Shown here one piece after another: positions 1 to 10,300 of a stretch of DNA of 64,000 nucleotides. A program made the position numbers and the translations under genes. Within the stretch, counting starts at the first letter, position 1, and the number at the start of each line of letters is the position of its first letter. The notes beneath the pieces are model-generated. The model did not search any database and was not told the DNA's origin. It was given only the letters and a program-made list of their open reading frames with translations. The stretch comes from Thecaphora thlaspeos (taxonomy: Eukaryota; Basidiomycota; Ustilaginomycetes; Urocystidales; Glomosporiaceae): NCBI GenBank assembly GCA_900291925.1, contig UWYS01000011.1:620001-684000 (forward strand). The letters run 5' to 3'.

Positions 1-68
1 AAAGATATGACTCTAAAAGGCCAGTATTGCCAAAAGCCAAAATTTTAAAGCTCTCTTTGACCTGGATA

Positions 69-390
69 ATTGGTGCCGCTGTTTTTGAGCAAAAAGCTGT
101 AAAACAGCGGCATCAATTTCCTGCCAGACGCCCTGCCAAGAAATGGCACTGCTGTTTTTGGGAAAAAATCTCTAAAACAGCAGTGTCAATGCTTTCTGGG
201 CAGGGTCCAGGACCCATATTTGAGTTGTCCTGGACCCAACTGGCCCAAAGTCAAAGATTGAAGCCGCTGTTGTTAGGCAAAAATCTTGAAAACAGCAGTG
301 TCAATTAAGACATGTGGCCTGTTGGACCCTGGCAGAAAATTGATGCCGCTGTTCTAGAGATTTTTGTCCCAAAACAGCAGTATCAATTTT
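69..390. repeat. Four palindromic hairpin units in the 3' region of the copia element
   Basis: Four units of about 50 bp lie at roughly 69-118, 142-190, 255-306 and 337-390. Each is an inverted repeat with arms like GCCGCTGTTTT and AAAACAGCGGC and an AT-rich loop. Unit 1 has a nearly perfect 17-18 bp stem. The loop of unit 4 is the reverse complement of the loop of unit 2, so the units lie in both orientations. Unit 4 ends 3 bp from the pol stop codon (394-396, minus strand). Spacers carry GGTCCAGGACC-like palindromes. They may be structured 3' UTR/LTR sequence of the element or a small inverted-repeat family; the sequence alone does not decide. Confidence 0.85.
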
Positions 391-393
391 GAC

Positions 394-1167
394 TTAGCTC
401 CGGAGGCACACTCCTCCTGACCTCCATGCACCATGGCTGTTTGAATTGTCCACCTTTGAGCACTGGAGACCAAACCTCTTGCATGCTACTGTGAGCATCT
501 TCTTGGTACCCTTCTTGGTCAGCATGTCAGCAGCATTGAGCTTGGTCCAGATGTCCTTGATGATCTAGCACCGCTTGCACACCTTGTGGATATAGTAGTA
601 CCTGATATTGATGTGCTTAAGTTTCTGGTGATGTTGAGGGTCCTTGACTGCCTGTGTTGCTGCCTGGTTGTCCGAAAAAATCAGCGGTGTTGTCTGCCAG
701 CCTAGCGCCTTGAGCAGGTTGCGCAGGTATGCTGCCTCCTTGGCTGCCTCTGATGCTGCCACATACTCTGCCTCCATGGTAGACTGAGCAACGCACTTCT
801 GTGTCTGGCTGTGCCAGCTGACCAGGTTGCCACAGTGGTAGAAGATGTAGCCAGAGGTGCTGTGCCGCTCCAGCTTGCTGTTGCCACCGTAGTTGGCATC
901 GCAGTAGCCCTTGACCAGCTCATCCTGACATTGCGCTCCATAGACCAGGGTGAAGTTCTTAGTCTGGTTGACATACTTGAGGGCCTGCATAATAGCTGCC
1001 AGGTGTTCCAGGCCGGGGTTGCTGGAGAAACAACCAAGGTAGGTGGCAGTGAAGGCTAGGTCCGGACATGTGCAGCCTGCTAGCCACATGAGCACACTGT
1101 TGATGGCCAGGTAGCACTCTCTCCTGTCACGGCTGGGCAGTGCAGGCAGCAGCTTGGTCCCTGGCAA
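394..1167 (-). pseudogene. copia RNase H C-terminal segment with in-frame TAG
   Basis: The segment reads into the RT/RNase H connection (CYLAINSVLMWLAG, PDLAFTATYL) and then the copia RNase H (YCDANYGGNSKLERHSTSG, STMEAEYVAASEAAKEA, FSDNQAATQAVKDP, KHINIRYYYI). A TAG at 565-567 interrupts it. The same frame then continues through DIWTKLNAADMLTKKG, the equivalent of the usual ADILTKPL end, to a TAA at 394-396. It is thus one nonsense mutation in an otherwise continuous C-terminal reading frame. Confidence 0.88.
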
Positions 1168-1169
1168 GC

Positions 1170-1815
1170 AAGTATCTCATCAGGATACAGAGACTTTCTT
1201 ACCGCAGGACCAAGTTGCTGGGGAACAGCAGGTCCAGGATGGTGGTAAAGACAATCACACGTGGCAGATGAACAATGCGGTCAGAGCTGGACAGCGGACA
1301 GGCATTGGGAAGGACCATTGGGGGCAAGGTACATCAAGCCGGCGCATCAGGCATTATCAGGACAAGTGGAGCAAGGGCTATTGTTACTGGGTGTAACCTT
1401 CAGGTGACAGGATATGAAGGCAAGGTGGCCGCTTGTATATATAGCTAAGCCACTCTATGGACAAGGACTGGATCTGGCATCCAGTCTAGTCAATACACAG
1501 TTGTTACAAGCTTGCCACATTGCCCATGGAGAGCCTGATGACATATTGCTAGCAACACCAAAACCGTTGACACATTGCAACATCGATACAGACCCCACCA
1601 TCTTCCCCACATGCACAACATGCTCGCAAACGGTGCCCGCGAGCATTGCCAACCAAACCCGACCACCACCAAGTGTTGCTCCACCCTCTGACATAGGCAC
1701 CAAAGCAGCAACGGTCCTCAAGCAAGAGTGACTTCCTCAGCAGGGAGCAAGTAGGCCTGTAGACTTCCTCCCAGCCAAGCAAGTTGCTGCGCCAGACAAC
1801 TGCCACCATTACACC
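1170..1815. mobile_element. Candidate nested insertion (solo-LTR-like) between RT and RNase H
   Basis: Copia RT and RNase H should be separated by only a few tens of residues here. Instead about 650 bp of unrelated sequence intervenes, with no continuing frame. On the minus strand it begins TGTAATGGTGG at about 1815, and a TATATATA box lies at about 1433-1441, which would suit an LTR promoter. I could not find a convincing target-site duplication or an exact right end, so the nested solo LTR is an inference. Confidence 0.4.
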
Positions 1816-3358
1816 TCTGTCTTGGGTCAACTGGGCCAGTGTACTTCTCCATGGTGGCAGTTGGCAGGGTTGTCCAGCGCTTTGAGATGTTGCTTGTGAG
1901 GTGCTCATCGCAAATGGCCTGGTCCAGTGTGATTGTGCCATCCTCCCAGTTGCGGGTGATCTTGATGCCAAGGAAGTGCTGGGCTGGGCCATTGTCTGTG
2001 ATCTTAAACTTGGCGCTGATCTCCTTCTTGGCCTGGACAATGGCAGCAGCACTGGGTGAGGTGAAGAGGATGTTGTCAACATAGACCACAATGATGACCA
2101 AGGTGCTGCCTTTGCCATGGGTAAAGATGCAGAGTGCGACAACAAGCTGCTTGAAGCCGAGTGCCTTGAGCATTGCCTGTACCATCTCTTCCCATTCCTG
2201 TGGAGACTGCTTGAGGCTATAGAGTGTCTTGAGGAGCTTGACAAAGGTGCCAGGCCATTCAGGGTTAGTCATATAGACCTCTTCCTTGAGGATGGCATTG
2301 AGGAAGGCAGTGACAGCATTGGCAGTGTCAAGTTGCCAGCCCAATTGTGCTGTGATCGAGATGATGAGGCAGACTTGCTCCATGTGTGCTACCAATGACT
2401 TGGTCTCCGTGAAGTTGAAGCCCTTGATCTGAGAGAAGCCCTTGGCCACCATGCGGCACTTGTACTTGCCTGGCTTGAAGTCCTTGTCCATCTTGCGGAT
2501 GAGTATCTCCCAGTGTTTGACAGGCTTGACACTGGGTGGCAGCTCTTTGATGGGGATCCAGGTCTTATTGCGGCGGTGTGAGTCAAATTCCTTCTTGCGT
2601 GCTGCAGCCCACTGGGCACTGTGCTCCTTGCTTGCCAGTGCCACGTCCGCTGGAACGGGCAGGCCGTCCTCTCTGCCATTGCTGGAGCTCATCTGGACCA
2701 TCTTGATGAGGTGTGCCATCTCCCTGTGCAGCTTCTTGTCCAGCGCAGCCTTCTTGTTCTGCTTCTCCTGCTCCCTGTAGTTGTACTGCTTGGCACTGGC
2801 AGGCTTGTGCTGGAGACTGTAGCGGCGCTCATGCTCCTTGTTGGCAGCTCGCTCCTCTGCTGCCTTCTCCCTCCTATCCCGCATCTGCTTTGCACGGACC
2901 TGACTCTGCTGCTGGATGGCTGGGTTGGTTGGTGCTGTTGGCGGAGGCGGGATGTGTGAGGGGCAAGCTGGGATTTCAATGTAGACCTCTGGCACAGTGG
3001 TGACTGGTGCCTCGGGTGCTTGAGGCAGTGGAGTTGGTGTTGGGGAGGGAAAAGGAGATGCAGTGGCCGAGCTGGTGCTGTTGTCTGAAGGTGGTCCAGA
3101 CTGGTTGTTGCTGTTGGCATCTCTTTGATCTCCTTCTGCAGCTGGCAGGGTTGCTTGTTCAGCTGAAGCAGGATGGTATCTGTACTGCTGGGTGCCTGCT
3201 GTTGTTGTTGTGGCTGGAGCGGTGGCAGCTTTCTCATTGTCGGCACTGGAGAGGGCAGAGAGGTCAAAGTACTGGGGCTGGTGCTTCCTTCCCTCATCGT
3301 ATCCCAGGAAGGTGGCAGGGATGCTGCGGTCGGAGAGCTTGCAGCAGGAAGACTCCAA
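1816..3358 (-). pseudogene. copia reverse transcriptase segment
   Basis: A Gln/Pro/Ser-rich linker is followed by an RVT_2-type reverse transcriptase. Recognisable blocks are CRMVAKGFSQ, QLDTANAVTAFLNA (canonical Q.DV..AFL.), LYSLKQSPQEW and the catalytic-loop block, which reads YVDN instead of YVDD. Loss of the second Asp would abolish polymerase activity. The frame proceeds through SKRWTTLPTATMEKYTGPVD, then runs into unrelated sequence at about 1815. Confidence 0.88.
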
Positions 3359-4232
3359 CCGGACATAGGCAAGGCAGCCAAAGTGGCAGAGCCAACCCAG
3401 GTTGGGGCTTCTTCTTGAACCACCGCTGGAAGGGCAGCTTGTTGCTGATGCACTTGGCCGGAAGCCAATTGATCAGGTAGGTGGCTGAGGTGACTGCCTC
3501 CTTCCAGTGTTTGTTGTCCAGCTGGGCTTCCTTGAGCAGGGCACACATTGTCTGGCCAAGGGTGCGGTTCATGCTCTCAGCCACACCGTTCTGCTCACTG
3601 GCATGGTAGGCTGTGTGGCACCACTGGATGCCCTTCTCCTGTGTCCAGTGCTGGCATGCCTGCTTCAGCCACTCCTGCCCATTGTCAGCCATGAAGGTAC
3701 TGGCTTTGCGGCTGGTGTGCGCCTCTGCTGCTGCCAGCCACATCTTGAGCTTGTCGCTGGCAGCTGTCTTGGACTCAATTGGGATGGCCCAGACGTAGCA
3801 GCTGGCATTGTTGACAATGCAGAGGACATAGCCCTTGGGGTAGTGGCTCATCCCTTGCACCAGCCCCATCAGGTCAATGTGGACCCGCTGGAGGCGGTGC
3901 TTGCTGAGCGGTGTGGTGCTCTTGGGGAAGGGCTTGGCAGCATGCTTTGACCTGAAACACATTACAGACCTCAGGCATGCACTTTCCGACATTAACAGGG
4001 ATGCCGCTGGCCAGGTCAGGGAGGTGGTGTAGCCTCTGATTACTGGGGTGGCCCATACTGGGGTGCCAGAGGGCAGTGACATCAGGGGCAGAGGTGGCAG
4101 CAAGTGCTGTGGCAGCAGGTGTGGCTGCTGGTGGCACCTCAATCTGCCAGGAGTCTTTGCGCTTGGGGAAGCTTTAGGTGCCATACTTGGGATGGCTGAG
4201 GGTGGCTTCAGCATCTGTGAGCAGGACTCCAT
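3294..4232 (-). pseudogene. copia integrase core
   Basis: The segment includes a GAG-pre-integrase HPSMGHPSNQR motif (in a neighbouring frame near 4060) and an rve integrase catalytic core. The DDE triad is visible as HIDLMG, then MADNGQEW, then EQNGVAESMNRT, with the last Asp-Glu spacing close to the expected 35 residues. The core triad is intact but the reading frame around it is broken upstream (pre-integrase) and downstream (junction to RT near 3300). Confidence 0.88.
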
Positions 4233-4329
4233 AGCCAGCGCCCGTGAACTGGATGCCCGAGATGAGGTTGTCCTTCAGCCCTGGGACATGGAGGCAGCGG
4301 CAGAGAATGAGGTGTTTGGTCAGCCCTGA

Positions 4330-4779
4330 TTACTGCTTGATGGGGAGGTAGACTGTGCTGATACCCTTGATGCTGGTGTGGCTGCTGTCAGCCAGGGTGA
4401 CGGAACCCTGGGTGTGGCGCAGCTTGAGGAAGCTCGACTCCTGGTGGCTCATATGAGCTGTGGTGTCAGAGTCGAGGATCCAGGTATTGGTCTTGGCATC
4501 ACTGAGGGTGGAGCACATGGCCTGGTGGGAGTGGAGTCTCACAGAGTCTGCAGACTTGTCACTGTCCTCGGAGCTGGAGTTGCTGTCCTCGGTGGTGGTT
4601 GAGGCCTGGTTGGCCTTTCTGCTCTTGATGGTCTTGCTGCTCTTGCTGCTGGTCTTGGCCTTGTTGAAGATGTTGATGTTGAACCTGGGGTCATTGCAGT
4701 CCCTGGTGCGGTGGCCGCAGTTGCAGCAGAAGCTGAAGAAAAAGTTCTTGCCAAGCTGCTGGTCGTGTCCACTGCTCAT
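4330..4779 (-). pseudogene. copia zinc knuckle and protease segment
   Basis: The segment starts with a shortened CCHC-like knuckle (CCNCGHRTRDC; three residues short of the usual CX2CX4HX4C spacing). A Ser-rich linker follows, then an aspartic protease active-site region reading LDSDTTAHM where copia proteases normally have DSGA/T-x-H-M. The Gly-to-Asp change next to the catalytic Asp suggests an inactive protease. The reading frame ends with a stop before the integrase segment. Confidence 0.75.
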
Positions 4780-5625
4780 GCCGCTGGGGCCAGTGGCTGC
4801 GGCCCTGCTGCAGCCTAGATGCGTGCTGGAATTCCTGGGTGTACTTGTGGTCCTGGGCCACGAGAAAGCTCAGGGCTCTGTGGTAAGACTGGTGTGCAGG
4901 GTTGTTGCCAGCCTCGATGGTGCTGACTGTGATGGCCAGCTTGGGGTCCTCACAGGCAGAAAGGAGCGCCTCCTTCTGGTCCTGCTTAGTGATAGTGATG
5001 CTGGCATGCTTGCCTGTGATGGCAAGCTTGTTGATCCACTTGCCAAGGGCCTCAACAGTTGACTCGAGCTTGAGTTGCGTGAGCTCCTTCTTGATCTGGT
5101 GGTCCATGGTGGCATTGCCAATTGTGAGAGTCTCCTTGAGCATCCTGTAGAGGACGCTGCCTTTGCGGCATTGCTCACTGGAGACCTGCTTGATGATGTC
5201 CTTGACTTTGCCCTTGTTGTTGCTGGTGTTGATGGTGAAGCAGATGATGATGCTGAGGAAGGCGTCAACCTCTCTGCATTGTAGCTGGCTCCATCAGGCT
5301 GGAAAGCGTTGTCTTTCCGGGTGAGGATAGCATAGTTGTTGGGGATGTTGTCAAGCACATCCTGGAGCATCTCACTCCAGGTGTAAAAGGCAGAGCTGGA
5401 ACGCTTCAGCTTCTCTATGGTGCCAGCAATCTTCTTGACATTTGTCTTGGTCTTGATGCTAAGGTTGCTGGGGCTGGCTGCTTCTTCGTTGTCTTTGGCT
5501 TTCTGGGTGGCCTTGAGCGCTGGCTCAGCTCTGCCTGGAACTGGGAGATGATGGCCACTAGGTCCTAGTGCTGGGTGGTGTTGGCCATTTGTTGGCTGTG
5601 CTGAGGAGTGTGATGCTTGTGACAT
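4691..5625 (-). pseudogene. copia gag, frameshifted
   Basis: The ATG at 5623-5625 opens a frame with a low-complexity N-terminus, then a helical gag-like stretch (around 5350-5480). Coding continuity moves to another frame at about 5140-5270 and runs to about 4691, giving a UBN2/gag-like helical region with TVEALGKWINKL-type sequence. At least one frameshift therefore splits gag. Codon use and element context support gag; I recognise no exact family. Confidence 0.75.
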
Positions 5626-5671
5626 GTTGGGTGAAGAAGTCTAGCTCAAAAGAGCAACTCAGACTCTTAAT

Positions 5672-5748
5672 CAATTGGAATGAGAGGTGTGACTACGTCG
5701 ATGCTGATGATGGTTGGTGGTGTTGAGATGGGAAAGAGCGAGCAAGGA
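5672..5748 (-). repeat. LTR/leader-like block upstream of gag
   Basis: This block lies just upstream of the gag ATG. Read on the minus strand it carries CACCAACCATCATCAGCATC, then GTAGTCACACCTC and ends near CAATTG. The same sequence occurs in opposite orientation at about 6981-7053. Its position suits the R/U5 end of the 5' LTR or the leader of the copia element. The remaining 5626-5671 is leader, and 5749-5939 shows no recognisable coding sequence. Confidence 0.6.
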
Positions 5749-5939
5749 ACTGGCTGATGTACAAGAAGAGAAGGCTAGTATGCCCCACATGCTTTGCTGG
5801 CAGCCTCTTGGATCTGCTGCCCCTCACCTTCCAGCTTGGATCCTTACCCCACTTTCCAACTTGCACGGTTGCTTAGCTGATTGCAGTTAGTGTGAAAACA
5901 CTAAGCCAAAAATGCTCAGCTAAGTTTGGTTAAAAGGGC

Positions 5940-6600
5940 ATCAGCATGGACACCGTGAAATTTCTGGCTGTGGACTTGCCGGACTCAGTCTAAAAAATTG
6001 GTGCACCGGCTAGACTTACAGTGCCCCTAACTGAGCCTTTGAGTCAATGGGCAACCAATGATTGCCCTTCCAGCTAGCATCAAACAAAGTGACAGTTCTC
6101 AGTGATGCCCTGAGCTTCCAGCTTGGCCACAGTATCCTCAATATATCAAGAGCCTGCATAAAATGCATGATGAGATGGCAAAGAAATAGGGTGGATATCT
6201 TCAGTGTCTACACTAACATACACCTTGTGGCAAGGTCCTCTACATCTGTAAGAGGGACAGCCTTGCTTGGGCCAGTATGCTGGAAAGGCGAGGGGCACTT
6301 GTATAGATCAGCAAGCAGAACATCACTGTCATTCTTGACATCAGCAGGAAGCAGAGTGTCACTACCATCCCAACATCAGCAGCATGCAACACATCACTTA
6401 GCCTCAGCCTTATCTTCAATGATACAGTCACTTTGGCAACTTTTAGATATTATACATTCTTTGATGAAGTTTGGGAAGAAGCTTCCCTTAGGGCTCCCCC
6501 AAAGGTCCCATAAGCAGGAAGGGATTTTTGCTGTTAGTGACACCAGAATTTCCCGGATGCAAGGCTGGTACATTCTACATGACTTATCAGGCTAAAGATG
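5940..6600 (-). pseudogene. Second copia-like pol remnant (pre-integrase region), heavily decayed
   Basis: No long open frame exists, but minus-strand translation of about 6240-6440 gives LRLSDVLHAADVGM, which resembles the VLHVPDLGMNLLSV block between protease and integrase in copia Pol. Around 6080-6150 DTVAKLEAQGITENCHF resembles the following GAG-pre-integrase segment. The order and orientation are right for copia, but the frames are full of stops. This is a weak assignment from short motifs only. Confidence 0.4.
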
Positions 6601-6962
6601 GTGAAGCTGTAGAGAACTTTCAAACTGCTAGGTTTTGGGCAAAGACAAAACATGTTTTCCAACTTGGATGGTGGCATCAAAGGGGTCAAGGATGATGTTT
6701 CAGGTCATCAGCTTCATGAGTGCAGAGATGCTGCTGCAGGGTCTCACATTCAGCTCTATATTTTTGTAGCATATTGGAGGGTGACTGTTGCAGTGGTGTG
6801 CTTTCAGATCTGTGTTAGTTTATGCCCAGGTCCTGGGTGTTCTTTCCTGAGCCTGTCTCTGTGATAGGTCTGTGGGATCTTTGTCATTTCCCTGCATGGG
6901 AGTCGTGAAGTGCCAGCTGGCCAGCTGGTACACTGTCAACCCACATATCGCTCTCCCTCTTG

Positions 6963-7053
6963 CATATATAGACAGTGCCTTGTTTGCTCCCTACCTTAGA
7001 ATTATCACCAACCATCATCAGCATCGATGTAGTCACACCTCACATCTCAATTG
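6963..7053 (+). repeat. Oppositely oriented LTR-like block with TATA box
   Basis: A TATATAG box (about 6966) is followed by a segment (about 6981-7053) matching the reverse complement of 5672-5748, including CACCAACCATCATCAGCATC and GTAGTCACACCTC and ending at CAATTG. It reads rightwards, towards the 3' end of TOR, while the main copia element reads leftwards. A solo LTR of the same or a related family is the simplest explanation. The rest of 6601-7342 shows no gene and includes the region beyond the TOR stop codon. Confidence 0.6.
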
Positions 7054-7342
7054 TCCACATTCATGCATCAGACGCAAGGGGCGACGCACAGAGAGCAAGC
7101 TTGCACGTCCGAAATTCCTAGGACTTTGCGGCGCAAGCTATCACGGCCATCGACGTTCGACACCAGCGAGAGCAGAGCGGCAGAACGCCATCTGCGTGCC
7201 AGTTTCGCAGCGAAAAGGAGCAAAGTACAATACATTGGACCACGGCCAAACGCGGGGAGAACGCCAATATACCTTCGCCACAGCCTCTGCGACATCGTCC
7301 ATTACAACGAGTCAGATACGTCTGCGTACAAGTTCGACATAG

Positions 7343-10300
7343 CTACCAAAAGGCGCACCAGCTATTGAGATTTGCGGTGATGATCGTGTGTTCCGACGTG
7401 ACGATGATGGAGAGGGAAGGAAGGACGGGGGAATATGGGGGTGGAGGGGGGTGAGGGGGAGTGTCAGGGATGGTGTCGACGACGACAACGACAACGACAA
7501 CCGCTTTTGGACTTACCCGACGAAGGCGACGCAAAGATTTTCCTTTGACGTCGCGTCCTGGACGAGCCTCTCGATCTGGGCGGGAACGGTGAGCGAGACG
7601 TTGGGGTTAAAGTCCCTGCCGTTGAGCTTGTTCTGGATGCGACGGACGACCTCGAGGGCCTTTTGGTTGCGGACATCTCCGACCTGGTTAACGCGGTGTC
7701 CGGCGGCCGCTTCGTTTACGCTCGCGTCGGGAGCCTGGCGCTCGCTCGCGTCGTCCGTGACGAGCCTCCAGCTGATCAGGGGATCATGGACAAAGGCCTC
7801 GAGGAGCGCGAGAACGCTCTCCTTGTTATCGCGCAGCACGCGCATCGTGTTTTCCGCCGTCACCTTGAACGTTCCCTTGATGCCGCCAACCTCCATCGCG
7901 TTGACGAGCATCCGCGTGAGGCGGAAAGGGACCTTTTCCGGGAACTTTGGACGGTGGCAGGCGATCTCGAAGCAGTCGCCAAAGTCGATGTGGATGATCT
8001 GGCCCGTCAGCCGGTCGAGGAGCAGGTTGGACGGGTGCCGGTCGCCGAGGCCCAGGATGTAACCGGCTACCGACGAGACGGCTAGCGAGCGGGTGTAGGC
8101 CAGCCTGCGCTCCAGCCACGATTCCGAATTGCGCGACTTGAGCCACAGGACGCGGTAGAGGTCCTGACCGGGCGTGTTGTCCAGCGCGTACTCGAACACC
8201 TCGACCTTTTGCATCAGCGTCAAGTGGTCGTAGTCGGGCGCCATCTGGAGCATCAAGCGATGCTCGATGTTGAGCAGAATCTTGTGCTGCTCCCGGTACT
8301 CCTTGATGAGCACGTGAAGAGTGTCGGTGTCCTCGACCCAGCCCAGCATGCCCGTGTTGGGCGAAAGCGGGATGACGGGGAAGCGCCGGTTCTCGAGGCG
8401 CCGCTTGTACGACTCCGAGTCGATTGAGAGTAGCGTGTTGACCAGGCCAAAGAGCTGCATCACGCGCTCGTCCTGCCGCAGGTCCTCGTGGCCCTTGAGC
8501 AGGTACTGGTACGCCTTGCCGTCGCTGCCCTTCATCTTGAGGCGGCGCGGATGCTGCTTCGACGCGATCACGAGAACGATCTGTTCAAAGTTCATGATAC
8601 GGACGATCGGCTTGCCGCTCTGATACGTGCCGGGGACCGCCAGCTCGAGTTCGCGCATCGCCAGCAGCTTGGGCGAGACGTACTGCAGGTCGAGCTGCAC
8701 CGAGTTCGAGGCGGGAATCTGCTTGGTGATCTTCTTGAAGACGTGGTAGTAGAGGTCCCACGCCTGGTTGAGGTCGCTGATGTCGCCGTACTGGCGGTAC
8801 CGTCTGCCGCACTCGCGCGCCTCGGCCAGGTCTCTGCCGTGGGTCTGGGCGAACGACGTCTCGCGAAGCGTCTCGGGGCCCTTTTCCAGCGCGTCGTGGA
8901 GCGGCTCGAGGGTGGCAAACATTGCGTCGATGTTGTGCTCGGTAAAGTAGAGGCGCGACGCCTCCTCAAGGCCCTCGTGCCAGAGCTCGTGCCATAGGAT
9001 AGCGACGCGAATCAGCTCGTGGCTGATCAGCAGCGCCTGCTCGACCAAGACCGGACTGTGCTCGCGGATATTATCCATGATGCCCATCGCCGTTTGGATG
9101 CGGATCACGCTAGGCGATTTCGTTGCGACCGTCAGCGGGTAGACGAGCGCCTGCGGGTGGGCGAGGCCGACGTCGGAGAGCAGGTGGTGGATCAGTCGCC
9201 GCACCTTTTGGCTTGGCGCCGTGATGCGGGCGATGATCTGCGGGATGACCTCGAGCCAGGTGTCGACAATGACGCTGCTGAAGCCTTCGTTGACGGCCTC
9301 GGCGACGTCCTCCTGGTAGCCGTATTTAAACCACAGCGTCAGCAGGCGCAGCGTGTCCTGAAGCGAGTTGCCGCTGGCGAGGGCGATGGAGCGGAAGAAG
9401 CCCTGGACTGACGGGACGATGCTGGCGGCGATCATCTGGGGCGAAATTTGGTCGCCCTTGCGCTCGTGGTGGGTGATGATCTCAAAGTTGGCCAGCGCCC
9501 AGGCGTGCCATGCCTTGTACCAGTTGCGGTCGAGCTCGGTGGCGCGACGATACGACTCGATGACGTCGCAGTTGTCGTCGGTGACCCAGTCCTCGTTCAG
9601 TGCCGTTTGCCACTCGCCCTGCTTGAAGTAGCAGCGGGCCAGGAGGCGCGCAAACTCGCTCAGCCGCGGCGACGCTTGCCAGTCCTGCGTGATCTGGTTG
9701 CCCTGCTCGTCGAGCGCATAAACGCCGAGGTCGTCAGCCAGATTGATGGTGAAGTCGCGCAGGTAGGTGAGCGACTCGACCTTGACACCGCTGGCCCACA
9801 TGAACTTGAGGTGAGCGTAGATGACGGGCGGCGGCGCCTTGGGGCCGATGGGCGAGCGCGGGTCGACGCCGTTGAGTTCGGGGCCAAGCAGCGAGTTGAG
9901 CGTCTTCTCAGCCAGCACCATCCGGCCCGACTTGCGGCAGAGGTTGGCAAACTTGATCCACGTCTCGGTGTCGTCTGCCGGCGTGAGGACAATGCTGCGG
10001 ACCGAGAGGATGCGCTGCCACACCTCAACCTCGGGCTGGCATCCCTTCAGCCGCTTCATCCACGTCGATCGGATCGTCGACTGGCGGTCGGGCTGGTCCT
10101 TGTAGTCGAGCTTGTACGAGAGCGCCTCCTCGAGCTCCGAGAGCATCTGGGTCCGCACCATCAGGTCGTAGGCCCGACCGTAGCTCTCGCTGATGAGGGC
10201 CGTCAACTCGCCGTCGAGCGACTCCCTCGCCTTGGCAATCTGCTTGTTGGCTGCCGAGCGCTGCGACCGGTGGGTATGGAGAATGGCACGGTAGAAGGAG

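Larger units (their letters stand above)
394..5625 (-). mobile_element. Degenerate Ty1/copia-type LTR retrotransposon (gag-pol remnant)
   Basis: Reading leftwards on the minus strand, the order is gag, zinc knuckle, protease, integrase, reverse transcriptase, RNase H. Integrase before RT is the diagnostic copia (Pseudoviridae) order. The frame is broken several times: inside gag, between gag and integrase, and between integrase and RT. A roughly 650-bp interruption separates RT from RNase H, and an in-frame TAG lies at 565-567. Key residues are changed in protease and RT, so the copy is almost certainly inactive. The block looks less GC-rich than the host genes to its right. A matching pair of direct LTRs could not be found in the window; a 5' LTR-like block lies at 5672-5748. 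Confidence 0.9.
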
